A stretch of DNA of 5,678 nucleotides from Xanthobacteraceae bacterium (GTDB taxonomy: Bacteria; Pseudomonadota; Alphaproteobacteria; Rhizobiales; Xanthobacteraceae). Of this stretch, positions 1 through 3,728 are shown one piece after another. The stretch covers positions 1 to 5,678 of the forward strand of contig JASHVC010000445.1 of NCBI GenBank assembly GCA_030039655.1, written 5' to 3'. The position numbers and the translations under genes are program-made. The notes beneath the pieces were generated by a model. The model saw nothing but the letters and a program-made list of their open reading frames with translations. It had not been told where the DNA came from and made no database searches. The number at the start of each line of letters is the position of its first letter. The first letter of the stretch is position 1.

Positions 1-24
1 TGTTCGGCCGGTGGTGAAGTCGTC

Positions 25-225
25 CTATCGGGCCAAGAGCTCAACGGCCAAATAGCCGATCAACGTGACGACCGCGGCGTAACCGAAGGTTTCCCAATTG
101 CTGCATGAAACGGGAGCGTCAATGCAAAGTGATGTTCCCCAACCGGTGCTGTAGTTGGCTGCCCAATAGAATACCCCAGCAGCGGCCGCGAGGACGATCC
201 CGATGCATAACAGTAGCGCGCGCAC
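25..225 (-). CDS. Small two-span membrane protein, 66 aa, hypothetical
   Basis: Function is not recognised. The start is GTG at 225, chosen because AAGGGG lies 7 bases upstream of it on the minus strand; the stop is TAG at 25-27. Residues 3-22 form a hydrophobic segment (LLLCIGIVLAAAAGVFYW) and residues about 48-64 a second one, so the protein should cross the inner membrane twice. The loop between them (about 23-47) has two cysteines, C34 and C41, and two tryptophans. If both termini are cytoplasmic, the loop faces the periplasm and the cysteines could form a disulfide; that is inference. No partner gene is adjacent. A good ribosome binding site, two plausible membrane helices and an intact frame argue for a real gene, but its size keeps confidence moderate. 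Confidence 0.6.
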   Translation of the reverse strand: MRALLLCIGIVLAAAAGVFYWAANYSTGWGTSLCIDAPVSCSNWETFGYAAVVTLIGYLAVELLAR

Positions 226-238
226 GCTCTGGCCCCTT

Positions 239-258
239 GGTACTGACTCCAGTCTACC
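239..258. promoter_or_regulatory. Imperfect inverted repeat just upstream of the 66-aa gene's RBS
   Basis: GGTA (239-242) and GACT (245-248) can pair with AGTC (251-254) and TACC (255-258), giving an 8-bp stem with a 2-base bulge and a 2-base centre. It abuts the AAGGGG ribosome binding site of the minus-strand 66-aa gene (233-238). It could be a repressor site or a structure in the mRNA leader, or it could be chance; there is no independent support. Confidence 0.2.
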
Positions 259-357
259 CAGGTTTGCTGCACCGAGTCACTGCGACCGCCGCGCCCGATC
301 TCCGCGACCGAACGGTCAGCGCAGCGCGGGACAAGCGAGCGCGGGTCCCAAACAAAA

Positions 358-390
358 GCCGCGTCACGTTCACAGGAAACGTGGCGCGGC
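358..390 (-). terminator. Strong hairpin, probable intrinsic terminator
   Basis: Arms 358-370 and 378-390 pair over 13 positions, with one G-U, around a 7-base loop (371-377). Read on the minus strand the hairpin is followed by TTTTGTTT, a normal terminator tail. Read on the plus strand it is followed by CTCTTGTT, so it may work both ways. It lies upstream of the 66-aa gene on its strand, so it would end some minus-strand transcript that starts beyond 400, where no convincing gene is visible. Confidence 0.6.
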
Positions 391-793
391 CTCTTGTTCC
401 TGCACACCGCTTGTCGAGAGCCGGAAGCAGGACACCGAAATAACGGTCGTCTTGCAGACAGGCTGGACCAGTTTTGATTAGAATACTGCGCAAACGTTGC
501 GACAGGGTTGAATCAATCCCCCGACTTTCTTGGTTTATTTTTCCCGTCAGCACCGGCTGACAGCGAAGGGTGGGCGGGGCAAGCAGTGCCAGCCCCACGC
601 CGCGAAACCGCGGCGCTCAATCAATCCTCAGCATCCGGGTTCAGGATGTCGAAAATAAGCGCGCCGGCATGGCTCGGCGTCTTCCGTCAGCTCGCTCCTG
701 CCCTAATCCAATCCGCCATACTAAACACATGCTCGACCGTCGAGGCGCGCTGGTGAAGCTCAACGATGCCGACGGGGCTCGCGCAAATCGGCT
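391..793. other. Gene-free stretch with two hairpins and a possible gene remnant
   Basis: No open frame here has a convincing start, ribosome binding site and protein-like composition. The region holds a perfect 6-bp stem with a 4-base loop at 546-561 (GTCAGC/GCTGAC) and a perfect 7-bp GC stem at 598-615 (CGCCGCG, loop AAAC). Neither is followed by a T-run. On the minus strand, 621-790 reads as protein-like sequence interrupted by an in-frame TGA at 687-689, ending in a tail such as ALIFDILNPDAED before TGA at 621-623. This may be a decayed gene, but chance open frames are common at this GC content. Confidence 0.4.
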
Positions 794-928
794 CTAATGA
801 CGCAGTGCCGCGATAATGGGTGGCTCAAACTGGTGCACGCCGCACCCGCATGCACGCACGTCGGCGGAGAATATCACGACCCCCAGCACGACGAGTCCAA
901 CTGCGCAGGCAAGGACGACCCGCTTCAT
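794..928 (-). CDS. Small exported or membrane-anchored peptide, 44 aa, hypothetical
   Basis: Function is not recognised. The frame stays open upstream, but ATG at 928 is chosen because AAAGGAAC sits 7 bases before it on the minus strand and because the protein then begins like a signal peptide: MKR, a hydrophobic core at residues 4-21 (VVLACAVGLVVLGVVIFS), then ADVRA before the cysteines. Cleavage after A26 would leave an 18-residue peptide starting CGCG. A lipobox is not well formed because of R25 at position -2. The stop is TAG at 794-796. The protein may be a secreted Cys-containing peptide or a single-span membrane peptide. Upstream on the same strand lie CRP-like half-sites (1046-1083), which may belong to its promoter. 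Confidence 0.5.
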   Translation of the reverse strand: MKRVVLACAVGLVVLGVVIFSADVRACGCGVHQFEPPIIAALRH

Positions 929-1045
929 GCCGCGTTCCTTTGGGAAGGTGCCCCGCCGGGCAGCAACCAGTTGCCAGAGAGGGAGGCCACACGGCGGAGC
1001 AGTACGGGCGAACGCAGCATCCATACGTGCGCCGGCCGAGCCGTT

Positions 1046-1063
1046 CTGTGATCGCCGTCACAG
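1046..1063. promoter_or_regulatory. CRP/FNR-type palindrome, TGTGA-N6-TCACA
   Basis: CTGTGA (1046-1051) and TCACAG (1058-1063) form a perfect inverted repeat with a 6-base centre. The core TGTGA-N6-TCACA equals the enterobacterial CRP consensus. Alphaproteobacterial CRP-family proteins often prefer other half-sites, so the cognate regulator is unknown. On the minus strand the centre (1054.5) is 41.5 bases before a start expected from a weak -10 (TATGGA, 1025-1020), the geometry of a class II activated promoter for the 44-aa gene. That promoter link is inference; the palindrome itself is seen directly. Confidence 0.45.
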
Positions 1064-1083
1064 GTCAGCCGGGCGCCTGTGAC
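1057..1083. repeat. Second inverted repeat sharing an arm with the CRP-like site
   Basis: GTCACAGG (1057-1064) pairs perfectly with CCTGTGAC (1076-1083) across 11 bases. Its left arm contains the right half-site of the 1046-1063 palindrome, so three half-sites alternate in orientation. As RNA, the middle arm could pair with either neighbour but not both. No T-run follows on either strand, so a plain intrinsic terminator is unlikely, although the repeat lies just past the stop of the 70-aa gene (1103). Confidence 0.5.
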
Positions 1084-1102
1084 TTACCGTCGCTGTAGGT
1101 TT

Positions 1103-1315
1103 TCAGACGATGAACTTTTTCCGTCTAATTTGCTCAACGGAGCGGACCATTAGATTGGCTTCAAGTCGGTGATAGTGGCAGGGGGGCGCCGCTGCCGGAG
1201 CCGCTCCGGCGAGGTTGCCGCCAACCACCAAAAAGAGAGCGGCAAGCACGAGAGCAAAAAACGGCATCGCCAACACGAGTTGGCAAAATCCTAAAAGCCA
1301 AGTCCGCGAGTTCAT
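1103..1315 (-). CDS. Small single-span membrane protein, 70 aa, hypothetical
   Basis: Function is not recognised. The open frame extends back to a GTG at 1567 (154 aa), but ATG at 1315 is preferred: GGGAGGT precedes it with about 9 bases of spacing, and the protein then begins with a typical membrane segment, residues 6-32 rich in L, F, V and A. A short A/P-rich linker (38-45) follows, then a polar, basic tail (46-70) with CHYH at 46-49 and RRKK at 64-67. It could be an N-terminally anchored protein or an uncleaved signal-anchor protein. The C/H cluster could bind metal, but four residues are weak evidence. The 5' extension is less hydrophobic and has no clear ribosome binding site, so it is probably not translated. 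Confidence 0.5.
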   Translation of the reverse strand: MNSRTWLLGFCQLVLAMPFFALVLAALFLVVGGNLAGAAPAAAPPCHYHRLEANLMVRSVEQIRRKKFIV

Positions 1316-1568
1316 CGGTCGCCTACCTCCCTCAAAGCCGCACTCAGCGTACATGGCGCTAGCCGACGCGGATAGGTTGTAGGCCGGAAAGTCCCCACCT
1401 TTCACGCCCAAATGTTGCTGCGGCCGACGCGCCCCGTTTTCCTTAACGCGCTGTCGTCGTTGCTCGCGAGCGAATGCCCCGTAGGTTGTCGCCCGCCACC
1501 GTGACATTCGCCACAACAAATGCACGGCGGCCGTGATCCCGTGTTTGAATGCTTCTCCTCGACTCACG

Positions 1569-1602
1569 GCCCCGCCTTTTGCCTCAATGGCGGGGCTTCT
1601 TT
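1569..1602 (+). terminator. Hairpin followed by TTCTTT, probable plus-strand terminator
   Basis: GCCCCGCC (1569-1576) and GGCGGGGC (1589-1596) form a perfect 8-bp GC stem with a 12-base loop, followed on the plus strand by TTCTTT. The minus-strand side lacks a T-run. No plus-strand gene is visible upstream, so the transcript it would end is unknown. Confidence 0.5.
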
Positions 1603-1618
1603 CACTCGGCAGCGCTCC

Positions 1619-1658
1619 AAGAAAAGGCCCCCGGCGCCGTCGAGGGTTCGCCAGGGGC
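1619..1658 (-). terminator. Minus-strand intrinsic terminator
   Basis: Arms 1627-1636 and 1649-1658 pair at 9 of 10 positions, with a C/A mismatch at 1632/1653 and a 12-base loop. On the minus strand CTTTTCTT follows. It would end minus-strand transcription arriving from above 1660, or act as a backup to the terminator at 1878-1919. Confidence 0.55.
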
Positions 1659-1877
1659 TGGAAGTCTTTGATGATGGTCTGCGCTTGTGGCGGGTGAGTG
1701 CCGCAAACGCCACGTTGGTAATGCGATCAATGCGGATGCCAGCTGCAAGTTCCCGGGAAACGACAATCCAGAATGCAAAGGGCTAAACGCCGCTTACAGC
1801 AACCTCGCGAATTTTCCCTTATGTTGCCGCGACCACGTCGCCGTTGACACCTATTTCGGAGCGTGTCGCCCACCGCC

Positions 1878-1919
1878 AAAAAAAAGAGCCCCGGAGGTCG
1901 ATGGGTGACCTGCCAGGGC
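1878..1919 (-). terminator. Strong intrinsic terminator of the HTH operon
   Basis: On the minus strand, arms 1919-1907 and 1899-1888 form a stem of 11 pairs with one mismatch (1892/1915) and one bulged base (1912), with a 7-base loop (1900-1906). It is followed by TCT and then an unbroken run of eight T (1885-1878). It lies about 55 bases past the stop of the second HTH gene and is the clearest terminator in the window. Confidence 0.8.
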
Positions 1920-1925
1920 CAAGGT

Positions 1926-1939
1926 CTTCACATGTGAAG
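1926..1939. repeat. Perfect 14-bp palindrome, CTTCACATGTGAAG
   Basis: The sequence is its own reverse complement over 14 bases with no spacer. It lies between the stop of the second HTH gene (1975) and its terminator. It may be a protein-binding site or a small element in the 3' untranslated RNA; no function can be assigned. Confidence 0.35.
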
Positions 1940-1974
1940 CGGGGTGCAGCAGCAATTGCCCCCGCTCAGCGCGC

Positions 1975-2379
1975 CTATTGCGGTAGGCGTGGTGGGAATC
2001 CGTCCGGTCCGATGTTGGTCCGAACGCCCCAGATCCAGTGGCGGTTTCGCGAGCCGAACCTGTCGACGAGAACAACCGGCTCGGCCACGATTCCGAAATA
2101 ACCGCGGCCGATCCAATACTCTCGAATACGGGATGCGAGCTGCTCCGCGCCGCGTTCGTTAATCGCGGTACGGCCCTCGTGGTCCTCATTTTTCGCGTCG
2201 CACGTTCCCTGCTCGCTGGGATGCCGCAAGCGCCAGATGACCACGTCCACGTGGTGCACGCTGAGCGACAATTCCTGTGCGATCTCGTCCGAGTCCAAGC
2301 CGCGCAGACAGCGCAAATAGATTTCATGCGCCTGTGTGGCACGTCGCGGAATCCGCCAGCCGTTCTCGTCCAGCTTCAT
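1975..2379 (-). CDS. HTH protein with a C-terminal domain, 134 aa
   Basis: A likely DNA-binding protein and second gene of a two-gene operon. Its ATG (2379) overlaps the TGA of the upstream XRE gene as ATGA (2376-2379), and it has no strong ribosome binding site of its own, so translation is probably coupled. Residues 29-52 (DSDEIAQELSLSVHHVDVVI, then WRLR) look like a sigma-4-like or GcrA-like helix-turn-helix. A polar linker (about 54-73) leads to a second domain (74-134) with RGAEQLASRIREYWIGRGY, then VVLVDRFGSR, and an ending of GVRTNIGPDGFPPRLPQ. That tail resembles, from memory, short stand-alone hypothetical proteins of rhizobia; this is unverified. The gene ends at TAG (1975-1977), ahead of a strong terminator. 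A phage-derived origin is possible. Confidence 0.7.
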   Translation of the reverse strand: MKLDENGWRIPRRATQAHEIYLRCLRGLDSDEIAQELSLSVHHVDVVIWRLRHPSEQGTCDAKNEDHEGRTAINERGAEQLASRIREYWIGRGYFGIVAEPVVLVDRFGSRNRHWIWGVRTNIGPDGFPPRLPQ

Positions 2380-2726
2380 CGGTCGCGCCGCCCCGGGCTA
2401 AACATTGCGATTGGACGGGGCTCGCGACGCCGAAAGTTGGGGCCGATAACAGGCAGGATTGCAACCTTGCCCGTCGCCTTTCGCCCAACACGCTCGCTGT
2501 TGAGGATGCCCTCACCGTCAAACAGCCAACCAAGGCTCACCCCGAAGTGGCGGGCAAAATTCTTTATTGGCCGGATACTCTTCTGCTTCGCGCCTCGTTC
2601 GTAACGGCGATACGTGCGCAGCGTTACCCCACAAACATCCGCCGCCTCTTGCTCTGCCACGTCGAGAACGATGCGCACCACACGCAATCGCTGCCCCTGG
2701 TCGCGCCATTGTCGACGCGCTGCCAT
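2376..2726 (-). CDS. XRE-family helix-turn-helix transcriptional regulator, 116 aa
   Basis: A likely repressor of the lambda Cro/CI-like class. The frame opens at GTG 2753, but ATG 2726 is chosen because GGGGG lies 7 bases upstream and because the XRE domain begins soon after it. Residues about 12-72 show the family pattern: RLRVVRIVLDVAEQEAADVC, then GVTLRTYRRYERG (recognition helix and the conserved YERG), and FARHFGVSLGWLFDGEG at 57-73, matching the usual 'fgVsl.WLl.G' end of the domain. The remaining C-terminal 40 residues are basic and unassigned. It is the first gene of an operon with the next HTH gene and diverges from an RHH gene. Inverted repeats overlap its predicted promoter, so autorepression is likely by analogy, not shown. 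Confidence 0.8.
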   Translation of the reverse strand: MAARRQWRDQGQRLRVVRIVLDVAEQEAADVCGVTLRTYRRYERGAKQKSIRPIKNFARHFGVSLGWLFDGEGILNSERVGRKATGKVAILPVIGPNFRRREPRPIAMFSPGRRDR

Positions 2727-2756
2727 GACGCAACCCCCGGTCTTTCCACCCACTAC

Positions 2757-2778
2757 ACACCGCGTCGTTGCGCGGTGT
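2757..2778. repeat. Inverted repeat ACACCGCG-N6-CGCGGTGT in the divergent control region
   Basis: Perfect 8-bp arms (2757-2764 and 2771-2778) flank TCGTTG. The repeat lies between the XRE start codon (2726) and its predicted -10, that is, in the leader of the XRE mRNA, and it overlaps the predicted plus-strand -35. It could be an operator or an RNA hairpin. Confidence 0.5.
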
Positions 2779-2796
2779 AAATGAATTTTCTATACA
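2768..2796 (+). promoter_or_regulatory. Candidate promoter of the RHH gene
   Basis: TTGCGC (2768-2773) and TATACA (2791-2796) are separated by 17 bases. Transcription would start near 2803, leaving a leader of about 52 bases before ATG 2855. Its -10 overlaps that of the opposing XRE promoter, so the two would compete. Confidence 0.4.
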
Positions 2797-2798
2797 CC
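2774..2798. promoter_or_regulatory. Candidate operator GGTGTA-N13-TACACC
   Basis: Half-sites GGTGTA (2774-2779) and TACACC (2793-2798) are inverted and lie over the -10 regions of both divergent promoters. GGTGT at 2774-2778 is also part of the right arm of the 2757-2778 repeat, whose left arm carries the same motif inverted, so three related half-sites are present. This fits binding by the XRE or RHH protein; which one is not known. Confidence 0.4.
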
Positions 2799-2818
2799 TT
2801 TACCGGCGGCAATGTAAA
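2789..2818 (-). promoter_or_regulatory. Candidate promoter of the XRE operon
   Basis: On the minus strand TTTACA (2818-2813) and TATAGA (2794-2789) are 18 bases apart. Transcription would start near 2782, with a leader of about 56 bases to ATG 2726. The -35 overlaps the first copy of the tandem 11-bp repeat at 2815-2836. Confidence 0.45.
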
Positions 2819-2836
2819 GACTTTTTAAAGACTTTT
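2815..2836. repeat. Perfect tandem 11-bp repeat, TAAAGACTTTT x2
   Basis: TAAAGACTTTT occurs at 2815-2825 and again at 2826-2836 with no gap. Each copy is nearly palindromic (AAAG-A-CTTT). Two adjacent copies one helical turn apart are typical of sites bound cooperatively by small dimeric regulators such as RHH proteins, and the repeat is 19 bases before the RHH start codon. Confidence 0.55.
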
Positions 2837-2854
2837 GACAGAAGTTTGCCACAC

Positions 2855-3013
2855 ATGCCAAAAGAAATGAAAAGCGCACAAGTCAATTTGCGCATTCACC
2901 CCAGCCTCAAGGCCGCGGCGGAAAAGGCCGCCGAGGCCGGGCACCGGTCGCTTACAAGCCTGATCGAGAAGCTGCTGGCCGATTACTGCAAAAGAAAAGG
3001 ATTCTTGAAATAA
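2855..3013 (+). CDS. Ribbon-helix-helix (Arc/CopG-like) DNA-binding protein, 52 aa
   Basis: A small likely transcriptional regulator of the RHH superfamily. An in-frame TTG at 2768 would add 29 residues that do not fit the fold, so ATG 2855 is chosen; ATG 2867 (Met5) is a possible alternative. The ribosome binding site is weak (AGAAG, 10 bases upstream). Residues 7-14 (SAQVNLRI) form the expected beta strand, HPSLKAAAEKAAEAGHRSLT covers helix A and the turn, and SLIEKLLADYCKRKG is helix B. RHH proteins bind DNA as dimers through the strand, often regulating their own promoter. It diverges from the XRE operon. Many RHH proteins are antitoxins, but no toxin gene follows; the next gene is a cold-shock gene on the other strand. 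Confidence 0.75.
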   Translation: MPKEMKSAQVNLRIHPSLKAAAEKAAEAGHRSLTSLIEKLLADYCKRKGFLK

Positions 3014-3094
3014 ACGCTGAACCGACAGTTGCGTGGCGCGGCCCGCATCGCGCCGCGGCACGTATTGGCCCTTGGAGGTTGAGGGCTTCGCCGA

Positions 3095-3313
3095 CTAGTT
3101 CTTCGGCACTTTCAGATCAGCCGAGAGCCGACCACCGTTTTCGATGATTTCGTACTCGACCAGTTGCCCCTCGGCGAGGGTCGCCAAACCCGCCCGTTCA
3201 ACGGCGGAAATGTGCACGAAAACATCGGGCGTGGTCACGCTCAGCGCGTCCCGCGGCCGAATGAAGCCAAACCCCTTTTTGGCGTTAAACCACCTCACCG
3301 TACCCATGGGCAT
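3095..3313 (-). CDS. cspA: Cold-shock protein, CspA family, 72 aa
   Basis: A small OB-fold protein that binds single-stranded RNA and DNA in the cytoplasm and acts as an RNA chaperone. The frame opens upstream to 3364, but ATG 3313 is chosen: AGGGG lies 10 bases before it and the domain begins at once ([18 protein letters not shown] after MP). RNP1 is KGFGFI (13-18) and RNP2 VFVHIS (31-36); the loop between them is a few residues longer than in E. coli Csp[10 protein letters not shown] (49-57) and SADLKV (64-69) complete the barrel. Length is normal for the family. The genus usually has several paralogs, so the symbol is a family-level label and cold induction is not shown. The gene is convergent with the RHH gene. 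Confidence 0.93.
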   Translation of the reverse strand: MPMGTVRWFNAKKGFGFIRPRDALSVTTPDVFVHISAVERAGLATLAEGQLVEYEIIENGGRLSADLKVPKN

Positions 3314-3508
3314 TGCAGCATGTCCCCTGTGGGCGTTTGTGAATTTAAATAAGAATAGCAGCAATTACTTGCAGACAAAAGACCACCTCACCACTGCGCC
3401 AGCCGCAGCGCAGCGGTCGGCACGGCCTTAACTACGCTGCACCGCGAATTTACCGGGCGTTTACCCTAATTCGTAAGCATTGCCCTGCCGTGAAAGAAGG
3501 GGCGAATC
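3314..3508. promoter_or_regulatory. Divergent intergenic region between cspA and the 42-aa gene
   Basis: This should hold the promoter and leader of the cold-shock gene (minus) and the promoter of the 42-aa gene (plus). An AT-rich patch at 3340-3370 contains a weak minus-strand pair TTTGTC-N16-TATTCT, but no confident promoter can be named. CGAATT (3445-3450) and AATTCG (3468-3473) form an inverted repeat around two copies of TTTACC (3449-3454 and 3460-3465), a possible regulator site 36 bases before the plus-strand start codon. Confidence 0.3.
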
Positions 3509-3637
3509 ATGACCGATATCTCGCCACGGGCTTTCATTGTGCTGATCGGATGGGCGATCACGTGCGGTCTCATCATGAATGTGTGGTCCAGAGTTGATCC
3601 GGCGACTTTCAATGTCGTCGGCGCGTTCTGGCCTTAG
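3509..3637 (+). CDS. Small single-span membrane protein, 42 aa, hypothetical
   Basis: Function is not recognised. ATG 3509 is preceded by AAGAAGGGG ending 7 bases upstream, the best ribosome binding site in the window, and the frame ends at TAG 3635-3637. The protein begins MTDISPR, has a hydrophobic stretch at residues 8-25 (AFIVLIGWAITCGLIMNV) and ends in a short tail with SRVDPATF and VVGAFWP. It is probably a single-span inner-membrane miniprotein. It is too short for many gene callers. A hairpin begins at its last base (3637-3659), followed by GGGCTTCTTT, and could serve as its terminator. Confidence 0.6.
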   Translation: MTDISPRAFIVLIGWAITCGLIMNVWSRVDPATFNVVGAFWP

Positions 3638-3669
3638 GCGGCAAAGCAGGTTCGCCGCCGGGCTTCTTT
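3637..3669 (+). terminator. Weak terminator-like hairpin after the 42-aa gene
   Basis: GGCGGC (3637-3642) pairs with GCCGCC (3654-3659) over an 11-base loop, followed by GGGCTTCTTT. The stem is short but GC-only, and it is positioned directly at the stop codon. Confidence 0.4.
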
Positions 3670-3689
3670 CAAGTAGCGTCGTGTTGTCT

Positions 3690-3722
3690 GCGTCAGGGCG
3701 GTGAAAGTACTCACCGCGACGC
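3690..3722. terminator. Long hairpin between convergent genes
   Basis: GCGTC (3690-3694) and GCGGTGA (3698-3704) pair with TCACCGC (3711-3717) and GACGC (3718-3722): 12 pairs with a 3-base bulge (AGG) and a 6-base loop (AAGTAC). No T-run follows on either strand. Its place between convergent genes suggests a bidirectional terminator or an RNA 3'-end stabiliser. Confidence 0.45.
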
Positions 3723-3728
3723 GTAGGC

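Larger units (their letters stand above)
1316..1974. other. Long stretch without a convincing gene
   Basis: Open frames exist on both strands, but none has a start with a ribosome binding site and family-like composition. A plus-strand frame at 1687-1908 with several cysteines runs straight through a minus-strand terminator, which argues against it being translated. The useful content is three terminator-like hairpins and a perfect 14-bp palindrome, listed separately. The segment 1660-1875, between two minus-strand terminators, has no ATG on the minus strand; it could hold a small RNA or a decayed gene, or be plain spacer. Confidence 0.45.

Noticed and set aside
105..481. Overlapping plus-strand frames of 92-112 codons
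   Set aside because: They are basic, Arg/Ser/Pro-rich, run through the 358-390 terminator hairpin and antisense to the 66-aa gene, and lack ribosome binding sites: typical chance frames in GC-rich DNA.
254..598. Minus-strand frame of 114 codons
   Set aside because: It reads straight through the strong minus-strand terminator at 358-390 and has no ribosome binding site or recognisable composition.
1316..1567. 5' extension of the 70-aa gene to a GTG at 1567
   Set aside because: The internal ATG at 1315 has a much better ribosome binding site and is followed at once by a membrane segment; the extension starts within the base of the 1569-1602 hairpin.
1687..1908. Plus-strand Cys-containing 73-codon frame
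   Set aside because: Its end runs through the minus-strand terminator stem and A-run, and its GTG start has no ribosome binding site.
2240..2255. Perfect inverted repeat ACCACGT-CC-ACGTGGT
   Set aside because: It lies inside the second HTH gene and is explained by the codons for HHVDVV in the recognition helix region; no reason to call it a site.
1851..2342. Minus-strand 163-codon frame overlapping the second HTH gene
   Set aside because: It is a shadow frame: Arg/Ser/Thr-rich, crosses the operon terminator, and overlaps a frame with a clear helix-turn-helix and coupled start.
2038..2604. Plus-strand 188-codon frame opposite the HTH operon
   Set aside because: It is antisense to two well-supported genes, with no ribosome binding site and no domain-like pattern.
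2855..3313. Toxin-antitoxin pair formed by the RHH gene and its neighbour
   Set aside because: The RHH gene is antitoxin-like in fold, but the adjacent gene is a cold-shock protein on the opposite strand and no toxin-like frame is adjacent in the same direction.
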